A stretch of DNA of 38,829 nucleotides from Chara braunii (GCA_003427395.1 BFEA01000013.1:5690459-5729287), one strand, 5' to 3'; positions 26,601 to 35,495 are shown, counted from the first letter of the stretch. Notes: generated from the letters alone by a model not told the origin. Numbers and translations are program-made.

Positions 26601-27640
26601 TTACCCATTCATTTCCCCACTTTACTTTAAACGGTGTCTCAGAGGGATTCTGAAGATGTAAACCTCAGACAAGGCAATGATGTGTCTCCTGGTACAGGAC
26701 CCGAGCGAACTACATTGTAGCCTGATGAGCTACAAGGGACAGGGGAAGACGAAGCTGCTACTGCGCAAAACAGGGGGATGGGGCAACAGAAGACAGGGCT
26801 GGAGTGTGCCCTTATGACTCTGAGCCATGTCCACTCTGGGGTGTGCCGGTTCGGCTCCTACAAGTCAAGAGGGCGAGATACACCGTTCATGGGAGGACAA
26901 TGCGAGTTCTACAGGCAGTGTTCCGGTACAGACCCTTCCACAAGGTTAGCTGAGGGTGCTCATTGGCAGGCAGAAAAGATGGGGTTCGCGGAAATGGACA
27001 GGGGGCTCAGCGCTCCAGGTCAGACCTCAAGAGGGAAAGATTGTGGATGCTGGCCACTTCACTGCAGCGAATGAAGCCCGCCACACTGCACAGGAACAGA
27101 GCGCAGCACCGGGTAACTACTCATGACTGAAAGGGAGTGACAGTGCATAAGTATGTCAAGTTCAATCCTGGGCTGTAAGCTGAGGGTCCACGAGATAAGG
27201 TGCGGATTTTGGTATTGGATTGTCTCTCCAAAGTCACGCCTATGTCGGCTTCTGGCTATAAAACGCGTCTCATGAGACTGGAGCTCGTAGTCACTTACCT
27301 TACGCTATCGAGCAGGCTAATAATTTTAGGCTACAACAGGAGATCTACCTGCCTAGTCTTATCTTTGGAAGGTCAGCCCTGCAGCCTGCTCTCCAGGTTT
27401 CAAGGATCACGGAGGTCAGGAGCATGTGTATTAAGAGGGTATAGGGTTTAAGGGTTCAAATGGGTCAGACATACCACAGGGGGCTGCTGAACTGGGCTGG
27501 GCTAATAAAAAAGGGGTGCTCTCAGAAGGGTAGGGTGTCACTAGCAGCTCAAAGGGACATTGGAGACCCGGGTCCGAGTAGTAAAAGCCCACAGCCCCAG
27601 GAAAACAACAAACAACAAATTCTGTGTTATAAGATGTATC
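26601..27640. other. Interior of element E, no gene recognised
   Basis: About 1 kb of ordinary-complexity sequence with short, overlapping, dissimilar frames. I cannot assign a domain or repeat family. Confidence 0.5.
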
Positions 27641-27645
27641 AAAGA

Positions 27646-27668
27646 GACGCTGGACCCGGTTTCCAGCA
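27646..27668 (+). repeat. 23-bp match to the LINE 3' region
   Basis: GACGCTGGACCCGG followed by TTTCCAGCA, identical to 37619-37641. The match stops on both sides. Confidence 0.8.
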
Positions 27669-27898
27669 GGTGCGGCTCCCCACCAATAGATGGAGCAGCC
27701 CGACAGAGAAACCCTAAATCCCGACGGTTCTCTTACCACCGCCGGGATAGAGGGTTTTCCACAAGGGCTATTCGGGAAAAAAAAAAATTAAAAAAAAAAA
27801 TGCTACTGTAGTTGTGTTATCCAACTTATCTTGAACACACTCACATATACATACAGTGCCGTGCACGCACACAGCTGCAATGTTGGACTGTGACTGTC

Positions 27899-28000
27899 TC
27901 ATCTCAAATGCTCTCGTTGTCTGCAATAAGACAAAGACTGCTTTAATTCTGAATCTATTCATCTGGGTGGAATTGGGGCTGTTGAGGGGAAAATCTATAA
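27899..28000 (+). repeat. Dispersed repeat F, copy 2
   Basis: Matches 16449-16580 through ATCTCAAATGCTCTCGTTGT and CTGGGTGGAATTGGGGCTGT. Confidence 0.8.
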
Positions 28001-28023
28001 CACACACATGCACACACACACAG

Positions 28024-28071
<48 letters not shown>
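28000..28071. repeat. (CA)n microsatellite
   Basis: CA repeats with interruptions; pure from about 28028 to 28071. It directly follows repeat F. Confidence 0.95.
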
Positions 28072-28324
28072 CCAGTTCTGCTTGGCCCGCTGAAGCTCAC
28101 CCAAGATTGCAAGTACAGACCCTTCAGGGCCGGACCGGTTGGCCCAACGGTCCACCAAAAACTGTGCCAACAATTTTCGGGGGTTCACCAGGCACTGGAA
28201 AATTGCCTGGGACCCCAATTTTTTTTTTCGAATTTTCTCAAAATGGGGCCCAACCGGACACCGGATCTGGACATCCAGACTGGACCGTCTGGATCCCAAT
28301 CCAGACGTCCAGTTGACAACCATG

Positions 28325-28332
28325 ATAAAAAT
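28325..28332. other. 8-bp TSD of element E, right copy
   Basis: ATAAAAAT; matches 26191-26198. Confidence 0.65.
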
Positions 28333-28360
28333 AAGAAAAAATGAAAAGAGAATTAAAATT

Positions 28361-28680
28361 AGTGAGTGAGCGTGCATGTTTTCGACACCGCCATTTTTGG
28401 CGATTTTTCTTTAAAATACCCTGAAAATTTACAGATGTGTACTTCAAATAGTGCAAAACCCATTAAAAAAGTTTCAAAAAATAATAAAGTTGTTTAGGCC
28501 GCGCAATAAAGTGAAAACAAAAAGTAAAAAGTGAAAAAAAACTAAATAGTAAGTGGGCGAGCACGTTTTGACACCGCCATCTTTGGCAATTTTTATTTTT
28601 TGTTTGGCTAATCAAAATAACTTCAAAATTTATAGGCATGTAGGTCACATCATAGAGAACTAACAGAAAAAAAATCAGAA
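28361..28680. repeat. About 188-bp imperfect tandem duplication in element D
   Basis: AGTGAGTGAGCGTGCATGTT with GACACCGCCATTTTTGG at 28361 onward, and AGTAAGTGGGCGAGCACGTT with GACACCGCCATCTTTGG at 28549 onward. Diverged, so older than the assembly-artefact duplications. Confidence 0.8.
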
Positions 28681-28794
28681 AAAAAAACTTAGTTTTAGGC
28701 CCCAAAATAATTTTTTGGGGGGGCCAAACGCCGTCGGGTTTGGACCCCGAACGGGACCCCGAACGCCCGGCCTGGGCACCTCCGTACGTACGCG

Positions 28795-29238
28795 TTGGTG
28801 ACCCTGCTTGTGGCAATATATATATGTGACACCTGTTGGGACAGGGACGCGATGCGTCTTGGCTGCGGAATTCATCACCTATGCCATCAACATGATCAAT
28901 CTATTGCAACCACCGCCGTCTGTACCGAAGGGTGTCCAACATTTCCTCATTGTACACATCCCTATCACCCAGATATTTGTTGTCCCTTTTGTGCGCAAGG
29001 ATGCTATCAGGACTGCATGATGCCGCACTGTGATGAACGTTCTGCTGTTTTTTTGACATGTGGACAGCATGTCCTTTGTCAGGGCTGTTTTGATGGGATG
29101 GTCCACGCTAGCCGTCCTGCTGAATGCTGTGCTGACGCAGCTCTCCTTGGGTATCCTTGTGAACATCTTGCCATCCTCAGCATGCCTGTCCTATCTGCCG
29201 GGGTGGCGGCTCCTCTTCCTGACTGGTTAATAGAATAA
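28795..29238 (+). CDS. Cys/His-rich RING-like open frame (hypothetical)
   Basis: A stop-free frame of about 147 codons ending TAA at 29236-29238. It contains ICDTCWDRDAMRLGCGIHHLC at the start, CTEGCPTFPHCTHPYHPDIC, CPFCAQGCYQDC, then HCDERSAVFLTCGQHVLCQG continuing CF, and finally AECCADAALLGYPC. The C-X2-C followed by CG-(x)H-x2-C pattern appears twice, like RING or RBR-type zinc ligation in E3 ubiquitin ligases. Ligand spacing is not canonical, so the domain is inferred. The first ATG is at 28852, after the first CxxC, so the true start or upstream exon is unclear; the frame is open into the end of element D. The TAA overlaps an AATAAA. Gene fragment, captured exon or small gene are all possible. 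Confidence 0.4.
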   Translation: MVTLLVAIYICDTCWDRDAMRLGCGIHHLCHQHDQSIATTAVCTEGCPTFPHCTHPYHPDICCPFCAQGCYQDCMMPHCDERSAVFLTCGQHVLCQGCFDGMVHASRPAECCADAALLGYPCEHLAILSMPVLSAGVAAPLPDWLIE

Positions 29239-29578
29239 AGCAGGTCAAGAGCAACACTAATTGTAGGACAGATAAAGCTTTCGATATTACCAACAGATGT
29301 GGAGTTGAAGAAAGAAATAAGAAAAAATTGACATCTGAAAACAAGGTATTGGGGGGCCTCGCTCGCTGCCCGCTGCTGATAGCGCATATCGGTTCGTGCG
29401 CTAATTTTGGGAACTAGGTGATGGGCCAGACCCAACGCGACGACTTGTCGGCTCTGCCATCAGTCAACCCTAATTAGTGCCCCTCTGATGGACCTCCTGG
29501 AGGACGGAGCAAGGCGAATCCGAGGTGAGCGAGACGACGTGGTATCCATAGCCATCTTCTCAGCCGTCGCTCGCCCTG
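29239..29578. other. Unassigned sequence
   Basis: About 340 bases between the RING-like frame and the next open frame. I see no gene; it may include the 5' end of the LINE. Confidence 0.5.
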
Positions 29579-30140
29579 TTGGAAGTTTTGAGTGCTTTCG
29601 TTTATCGGGCTCCAGCCAACCCTTTCCTTGAGTGGACAGGGGAGTGCTATGCACTCGGTTGGGAGACCCATCCGGCAGCCCTTATCCTACCATTTCACAC
29701 TACAACCAGTCTATTCCCTGGAAGGAGATTACATTGTACATGTGGCAATCACGTGGGGAGTCGACCGGTCTTTGTTCATCTCGAAGAGTCGGGCTCCTCT
29801 CTTGACAACGAAAATCGACTTGGGGAAGGATCGCCGCCCTCAAAGGCAACTACTATTGGGAAGAGGATTCGCCGAAGCAGCTACGACGAAGACGTCAACA
29901 ACTTTTTTGCAGCCTTGCTGTTTGACTCGAGGACGGACACGCCATTCTATCGGTGGTCTGACCTGACCTCCTCAAGGTTAGGAGGTAATCTCTATCCTTT
30001 ATCCTAAAACATGCGGTTGAATACTGGGACCTCAGGAGGGAGGGTAGGTATTTAACTGCGATTGAAATCCATGGGAAGGATTGCAAGTGGCTTTTTGAAG
30101 ACGCTGAGAATTTATTCTTGTTTGATTTGAAAGACCGACC
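29579..30140 (+). CDS. Hypothetical open segment upstream of LINE ORF1
   Basis: The frame to 30007 reads AFVYRAPANPFLEWTGECYA, a basic stretch, then RRSSYDEDVNNFFAALLFDS and TPFYRWSDLTSSRLGGNLYP. After a shift near 30005 it continues HAVEYWDLRREGRYLTAIEI and WLFEDAENLFLFDLKDRP, stopping at a GTAAGC near 30140. The Trp/Tyr-rich, charged composition looks like real protein, not a chance frame, but I do not recognise the family. It could be the N-terminal part of the LINE ORF1 region or an independent gene fragment. The GTAAGC followed 41 nt later by TTATTTAG resembles a very short intron. Confidence 0.35.
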
Positions 30141-30439
30141 GGTAAGCCACCTCTTTGCCTGTTGACTCGCTTATTATTTAGGTCGAGGGCCAATTTTCAT
30201 CCTCTTTTTTGACAAATGCTTTGGGCTTTTAGGTTTTGAGAGGGAGGGTAGGTTGGCCATTTCGTTTGGAAATTTCCGGATTGATCGTGCCTGCCCCATT
30301 GAATATTTTGCGAATCTAGCCCTGTTTAAATTGTAGTATCAGAATAGCGGCCGGGTTCGAAGTTGGTGTAGGATAGTTGGGCGGTCCCATCGTATGATTG
30401 CATGTTACGGATCAGCGAGTTCTTCTTAAACGCCAGAGA

Positions 30440-30898
30440 ATGGAGGGCGATAATCGGCCAGCCCCCTCGCTAGATCCAGAGAAGGAGAGGACCCTCCAAG
30501 TCATCGAAGAATGTTATCGATCCGAGGCGTTACCAACTGACCTGATTCCCAATGATGAGAGTAGGGTTGAAAGGTATGAAGACTGCGTTCATATTAAGGT
30601 TGACCCATCCATCTTCCAGGCCCAGAAGGACTGGCTTTCACAAAACACCGTCACTATCTTCTTTGGTCGAAACAGTGACTCCCTCCCGGTGAAAATTAAG
30701 AAACGGGTGGTCCGCATTTATGAGAACAAATGGATTGGAATGCCGATGCTCGGCCCTGAGTCGAAGAGGGGACTCTTCCACAACGAAGGGAGAAACTTAG
30801 TTACTTATGTTCCAAGTACCAAGGAGATAGCGGAATGGTTACTGAGGAAGCAAATAGACGAGGTAACGTTGGATGGGGTAAAGTACTCTCCACTTTAG
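30440..30898 (+). pseudogene. LINE ORF1, N-terminal part
   Basis: An ATG at 30440 opens MEGDNRPAPSLDPEKERTLQ, followed by VERYEDCVHIKVDPSIFQAQ, NTVTIFFGRNSDSLPVKIKK, VVRIYENKWIGMPML and VPSTKEIAEWLLRKQIDEVT. The alternating strand/helix layout with a central IFFGR could be the RRM-like fold of plant L1 ORF1 proteins (DUF4283 type), which bind LINE RNA; that is inference from position and pattern. Stop TAG at 30896-30898. The next ORF1 piece is in another frame. Confidence 0.5.
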
Positions 30899-31019
30899 AC
30901 CATGGATGTCAGAAGTAGAACTTCAAGAATGGCGAGAAACCATGCGATACAAAGTTTATTGGTTGCGCGTCCTCCAAGTTCTGATCGGGGCTATGCCCCT
31001 TATTTAAAACGTGGTTAAA

Positions 31020-31115
31020 TTGGCATATTGTCGGATCCTTAAAATAGGCCGGATTTCGGTGAGTCCGTTGGCATATTGTCGGATCCTTAAAATAGGCCGG
31101 ATTTCGGTGAGTCCG
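31020..31115 (+). repeat. 48-bp in-frame tandem duplication in ORF1
   Basis: 31020-31067 and 31068-31115 are identical; translated they give LAYCRILKIGRISVSP twice. 48 is a multiple of three, so the frame is kept. Confidence 0.93.
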
Positions 31116-31463
31116 GAGGAACCAGAGCTTTTTAACATCCGGTTGGACATGGAACCGGCGGCTGAAGAACGTTTTACGCCTTATCTGGCAATCGACCTCC
31201 CGGATGAGGGAGGCTCGATGGAACTGGAGGTCGTCAATCAGTACATCGAGTGGTGCAGCCAGTGCCGTTGGTACTTTCACACTGATGATGATCCGGACTG
31301 TCCATCTCGAAAGCGCAAAGCGCAGCAGGGCCAGTCTAAGTATACCGCGAGCGTAGTGAATCCGATCAATGTCCCTTCCTCCCCCCTCGCCCCCTCCCCG
31401 ACTGGGAAACAGTCTGGGAAGGGGGCGGGAAGTAAGGCCGCACCCTCCTACTCCCCTCATTGA
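31116..31463 (+). pseudogene. LINE ORF1, zinc-knuckle-like part
   Basis: The frame continues LFNIRLDMEPAAEERFTPYL, LAIDLPDEGG, then WCSQCRWYFHTDDDPDCP, a C-X2-C-X4-H-X6-C pattern close to the CCHC knuckle at the ORF1 C terminus of plant L1 elements but with two extra residues before the last Cys. A basic segment (SRKRKAQQG) and a Pro/Ser-rich tail follow. The position after the RRM-like region matches ORF1 order. Confidence 0.5.
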
Positions 31464-31786
31464 AGACAGCCCAGCGGGCCTCGACTCTTGCTGAGGGAGC
31501 AGGCCCATCTTCTGCTCATCCATCACCATCTACCGCCTCGCCATCGATGGGCCAATCACATGCGGTCGTTAAAATGCCCTCAGAGGCCCCGGGCTTCGCT
31601 TTCACAGAGAAGCCAGTTCCCTGTTAGTCCCCTACTGCAGGCCAGAGCTTTGTCACAGAGCACGTCAACCCCATCTTCTCTCCAGGGGAACAGTCCCGTC
31701 AGTCTTGGATTGACAAGCTGGCTGGTACTCCCCTAATTGTAGATCAGTCCTCCTGTGGGCCATCACAGCCATCGACTACAACTCTC

Positions 31787-32749
31787 ATGATTACAGATGG
31801 GTCCAAAACCGATATGGAAATGGAGACAGTGGCCTCAAAATCAGTAGTAGCTCAACCTACAGAGGTGGATCCACTGTTGTTTGTGCCCCTGGGTCCTAAC
31901 TTATCGGAGGAGGACAGCCCTCAAGGCCCAACCTCAACTGGGAAAATATGCCAAACACCTACCAAGAAATCGCGCACCAACCCAGAAGGGAGGCCCCTTC
32001 CCCCCAGCCAACCAGCAGAAGGGAAGGGACAGCCGACGACCAAGGAAAAAGGCAGAGTGGTCAGATCCCTCTCCGGGGCTCAGCCCATGATCACGAAGTC
32101 CAAAGGCGATAAGAACAAAATGGAGGAATATTTAGTTCCTCTGATTTGTGTTCCTTTCCCCTCAGGTCCAATGGTCCTGTCTTTCACCCCATCTGATGGG
32201 ATTCCTGGCATGGCCATTGTCAGAGTGGAAAATCAGCCCTCAGAGCTGGACATTTTGGGCCACACTCACAAGATTTTGAAAGGGGTATGCTACGTAAGAC
32301 TCCTGCCAGAGCCAAAAGTCAACAGATTCGTATTTGATTGGGCTTCTGGGAGAAGAGCTTGTAAAGCGTGCCTCTACTTTGCATTCATGAACATTCAGCT
32401 GCCAACGGACACGCGGGAGAAGCTGCGTGCTTTGAATCCGTATTGGATTCCGTTGGAACAGTTTACACAACCTTCCAATCCAATACTAAAAAAGATAAAT
32501 ATGGCTGAAGGGATCTTTGTGCAAATTATTTCTGATTGGATCAAACACGCCGCTCTAAGGGATTACTTATCCTCTCCCGAGTTTGGATCAGTTTTGCAAA
32601 GCGCTTGGGCGTTGACAGAGCTTCAGCCAGGGGACAAAGAGGAGGACAAACGCAGGAAGATTCCTGCTGGTACACACCGCCTGATCCAAGCCAGGGGGGG
32701 CGAGGCTGGAATGACTGATGGTCCTCCCAAGCTGTCTTCAGTTTGTTAG
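31787..32749 (+). CDS. LINE ORF1 C-terminal / linker protein, 320 codons open
   Basis: An uninterrupted frame: a Pro/Ser/Lys-rich first half (about residues 25-105), then a more ordered half with VPLICVPFPSGPMVLSFTPS, SELDILGHTHKILKGVCYVR, FVFDWASGRRACKACLYFAF and EGIFVQIISDWIKHAALRDY. It overlaps the start of the endonuclease frame by about 30 bases in another phase. No domain recognised. It has stayed open although neighbours are broken. I cannot tell whether it belongs to ORF1 or is a separate LINE-encoded protein. Confidence 0.5.
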   Translation: MITDGSKTDMEMETVASKSVVAQPTEVDPLLFVPLGPNLSEEDSPQGPTSTGKICQTPTKKSRTNPEGRPLPPSQPAEGKGQPTTKEKGRVVRSLSGAQPMITKSKGDKNKMEEYLVPLICVPFPSGPMVLSFTPSDGIPGMAIVRVENQPSELDILGHTHKILKGVCYVRLLPEPKVNRFVFDWASGRRACKACLYFAFMNIQLPTDTREKLRALNPYWIPLEQFTQPSNPILKKINMAEGIFVQIISDWIKHAALRDYLSSPEFGSVLQSAWALTELQPGDKEEDKRRKIPAGTHRLIQARGGEAGMTDGPPKLSSVC

Positions 32750-33467
32750 CTGGAACGTGCGAGGTCTTAACGATCCTAACGGTCGTCAATGCAATCGCAT
32801 CCCTCAGTGGGTGCATTCACAGGCCGCCCACGTGATTTGCTTACAAGAGAAAGTTATGCCCAGCCCGAATAGTAGACCTTGGAAACTGGTGGCGAGGGCC
32901 ACAGTTCTGGGCCCCGGCAGATGGCACCAAGGGTGGCACAACGATTCTCATACACAATGATCTGGATGTTGCAATTATTGATAGCTTCACAGACTTACAA
33001 CGTCGCTTTGTTTGGGTCAAAATCCAAGTGGGGGAGGAAGAATGGGCATTATGTCAATTTATGCACCCGTGGAGTACGATGAGCGGTGCAATTTTTTTGT
33101 TGATCTGCCTAGGTTTATGCCAGATACAGAAAATCTCCTCATTGGTGCAGATTGGAACACGGTTCTCTGTCCAGGGCTAGACACCCCTCGGTTTGACCCT
33201 CCTCGGAGGGACACTAGAATGCTGACTGAACTCATGGATCTGCAATCATTGGTGGATGCATATCGGATCATGAATCCTAATTCCAATGGTTACACTTGGT
33301 TTGCCCCCCCCCTTGATGAATACACCCCTCCTCCATGCAGACGACTAGACTTTATTTTAGTAAGGGGCTCTATTTGGGATCGGTGTATCTGGTCAGATCT
33401 AGACGTCTCAGGCATCTCTGACCGTCACCCGGCCCTATTAGATGTTATTTCAGGTGAGCAAATTTAA
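32730..33467 (+). pseudogene. AP endonuclease domain of the LINE
   Basis: Starts LQFVSWNVRGLNDP (metal-binding Asn), then HVICLQEKV (Glu; most relatives have QET/QEL). A 120-nt stretch reads only in a shifted frame (TTILIHNDLDVAII, RRFVWVKI), bounded by compensating frameshifts near 32920 and 33040. The original frame then resumes with IMSIYAPVEYDERC, LLIGADWNTV (GDFN-like), GYTWFAP, RRLDFILV and SDRHPALLDV (catalytic His). This is the exonuclease-endonuclease-phosphatase fold that nicks target DNA to prime LINE reverse transcription. A TAA at 33465-33467 separates it from the RT in the same frame. Confidence 0.85.
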
Positions 33468-33470
33468 CGA

Positions 33471-34937
33471 ATGCGGGGTCCCTTTCGGTTGAACACTTCA
33501 CATCTTAAGGATGATGGGAGACTCACATGGGGTAAACACCAAGTTTTCAAATGGGAGGAAGCCAACCCTTTGTTCCCCAGTTATGAGAACTGGGCAGACA
33601 CAGGTTTGGGCATCTTTCAGTCAGCACTCGATGTGTTCTCCCAGATCAAGGCAGGCCAAAGGAACCAAGAGGAGAAAAGGTTAAAGCAAGCAATTGCAGC
33701 TGCAGAGTTCAAAATGGGGTCTGACCCATATGTGGATATCCACTGGTCTTGGGTTACGAGAGACTTACGGACTCAACTAGACTCCCTGGAGGTGCGCCGA
33801 CAGGCTCAGTGGCTCGAATGGCTTAAGATCAGAGTCGTCAGAGGTCAAGACAAAATGACCAAACTGACTTTCCGATCTCTCATCATCCAAGGTACGAAAC
33901 CACTACTCAGAGAAATGACTCGTCCCTTTGACCAGGTGCCCCCCCTAGCAGTCACCACCACTACCATGTGTGCATACGCTGCGGACTACTTCTCGGATAT
34001 ACTGACCTCCATCCGACCAATGGACTCCTTCGATTCCAACCTAGCACGTTCCTCCCAGTTCTGGAACCGGACGCAGGTGAGGCTACATACTCAGGGTAAA
34101 CTGGACTTAGACAGACCCTTCACAAATGAAGAACTTCACTTCGCCGCCAAACAGATGTCCTCAGGAAAGTGCCCGGGGCCTGACGGTCTTCCAGTGGAGC
34201 TCTTTCTCGCGACATGGGAAGCAATGGGCCCATTCTTGGTAGAATTGGCCGCTTACGGTAGGGATAATGGTAAGCTCCCTAGGGGCCTGTTGGAAGGCGT
34301 AATCTCCCGTCTCTTCAAAAAAGGAGACGAGAGGGAGATTCAGAATTGGAGACCGATCTCCCTCCTTGGTGTGGCATACAAGATCATGGCCAAAGCGTTG
34401 GCTATTCGCCTGGGCCGTCGCTTGCCTCAGTTGATTGGTCCAGAGCAAGGTGCATTTGTAAAAGGTAGATCGATCTTTGAGAATATTTTGTCAACCATGC
34501 AAGCATTGGAGATCATTGAAAAGGAAAAAAGAGAAGCAACAGTGATTTTGTTGGATATGAAGAAAGCGTACGACAGGGTCGGGTGGGCCTTCGTTGCTTC
34601 CACATTGGCGCACATGGGCTTTGGCAATATCTTTTGTAGACTGGTTAAGGCAATGTACTCTGGGGCTTCGGCTAGAGTTAATGTCAATGGTTGTCTCTCT
34701 GAGCCTTTCTTGCTGACCCGGTCTCTGCATCAGGGCTGCCCATTGGCTCCCTTGCTATTCATGATCCAATTGGAGGTACTCTTAGACAACATCCGTCACA
34801 ATGAGATTATCAGAGGACTGTCGCTGTCCCCATCCTTTCAATGGAAAGGAGGGGCCATAGCTGACGATCTCACAGTGGCCTGTGAGAACTTGTCGGCATC
34901 AGTAACTGAACTCTCAGATCAGTTTTGTAGGCCATAG
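33471..34937 (+). CDS. LINE reverse transcriptase, fingers and palm (488 codons open)
   Basis: An uninterrupted frame. The N-terminal half is a helical linker (EEANPLFPSYENWADTGLGI, EKRLKQAIAAAEFKMG). RT motifs follow in order: MSSGKCPGPDGLPVELF (RT0/1), LPRGLLEGVISRLFKKGD, NWRPISLLGVAYKIMAKALA (RT2), PEQGAFVKGRSIFENIL, VILLDMKKAYDRVGWAFV (first catalytic Asp), HQGCPLAPLLFMIQLE and GGAIADDLTVA (the Asp pair; relatives have FADD). The frame ends at UAG 34935-34937, but coding potential continues in the same frame into the thumb, and a perfect hairpin starts on that stop. The family's enzyme copies RNA at the nicked target. Confidence 0.9.
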   Translation: MRGPFRLNTSHLKDDGRLTWGKHQVFKWEEANPLFPSYENWADTGLGIFQSALDVFSQIKAGQRNQEEKRLKQAIAAAEFKMGSDPYVDIHWSWVTRDLRTQLDSLEVRRQAQWLEWLKIRVVRGQDKMTKLTFRSLIIQGTKPLLREMTRPFDQVPPLAVTTTTMCAYAADYFSDILTSIRPMDSFDSNLARSSQFWNRTQVRLHTQGKLDLDRPFTNEELHFAAKQMSSGKCPGPDGLPVELFLATWEAMGPFLVELAAYGRDNGKLPRGLLEGVISRLFKKGDEREIQNWRPISLLGVAYKIMAKALAIRLGRRLPQLIGPEQGAFVKGRSIFENILSTMQALEIIEKEKREATVILLDMKKAYDRVGWAFVASTLAHMGFGNIFCRLVKAMYSGASARVNVNGCLSEPFLLTRSLHQGCPLAPLLFMIQLEVLLDNIRHNEIIRGLSLSPSFQWKGGAIADDLTVACENLSASVTELSDQFCRP

Positions 34938-34965
34938 CGCACAGTAGCCGACTACTGTGCGCTAT
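34934..34965 (+). repeat. Perfect 14-bp hairpin over the in-frame UAG of the LINE RT
   Basis: ATAGCGCACAGTAG, loop CCGA, CTACTGTGCGCTAT. The UAG occupies stem positions 2-4. The sequence is read in frame on both sides of the stop. Confidence 0.95.
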
Positions 34966-35495
34966 CAGAAGCATCAATAAATTGGAACAAGTCTTCTGTG
35001 ATGCTCCCTGATCCATTCACGTTTGTAGGGGATTGGGGCATGACCTCAGTTCCCCCTGATGCTTCGGAAAGATTGTTGGGGGTACAGGCATCCTTAACGA
35101 ATTGCGCCCCAGTCCAAGATCACATTTTGGAGCGGAAGGTGGTTGAGATAATAGGCAGGTGGGAACGGGGTAGGTTTCTATCCCTATTCGGCCGAGCCTT
35201 GGCAATCTCGGCAGCGGCATTTTCTACCTTATGGTTTGTACTTACTGTACATTTGTTAGGCGATAAGGCTTACACCCTAATAAGACAACGATCAGCCAAG
35301 TTTGTGTGGAAACCGGCGGCCGCAGAAGACCAAAGTTCTATATCAAAAGTGGCCTGGGAGACGATAGCTACGCCTAAAAAAAGTGGGGGCCTGGGCATCT
35401 TAGATCCAAAACAGCAAAATATAGCCCTCTTGGCCAAATGGCCGGTGCTCGCTATGTTTTCCCAGCAGACGAAACCATGGATGCTGTTTGCATAG
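34938..35495 (+). pseudogene. LINE RT thumb region
   Basis: In the same frame as the palm after a single UAG: DYCALSEASINWNKSSVMLP, SERLLGVQ, RALAISAAAFSTLWFV, KFVWKPAAAEDQ, VAWETIATPKKSGGLGILDP and KQQNIALLAKW. The last two are the typical plant-LINE segment after the palm (a VSWDxVCxPKxxGGLGL-like line). A TAG at 35493-35495 ends the frame and a frameshift follows near 35530. Confidence 0.8.

Larger units (their letters stand above)
26199..28324. mobile_element. hAT-like element E (non-autonomous)
   Basis: Termini CATGGTTGCC and, reverse-complemented, CATGGTTGTC; subterminal regions full of CCGGAC and CCAGAC/GTCTGG motifs at both ends; exact 8-bp TSD ATAAAAAT. An 8-bp TSD with CA-starting termini is the hAT pattern. 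No transposase is recognisable inside. The interior carries a C-rich tandem repeat, repeat F, a CA microsatellite and a short match to the LINE 3' region, i.e. it looks like captured or nested repeats. Confidence 0.65.
25959..28806. mobile_element. hAT-like element D (non-autonomous), host of element E
   Basis: The left end CAGGGTAACCAGCG and the right end, reverse-complemented, CAGGGTCACCAACG form inverted termini. Both ends carry several CCGAACG/CGTTCGG subterminal motifs, as hAT elements often do; CAGGG is a classic hAT terminus. Without the nested element E it is about 0.7 kb, MITE-sized and non-coding, with A-rich interior. No 8-bp target-site duplication is found (CGAAGCCC against CTTGTGGC), and the right flank is not element C, so the insertion has been rearranged. 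Confidence 0.55.

Noticed and set aside
26409-26630. Proline-rich protein
   Set aside because: A C-rich tandem repeat read in one frame; no domain and inside a non-coding transposon.
28008-28316. His/Thr-rich open frames
   Set aside because: Produced by the CA microsatellite.
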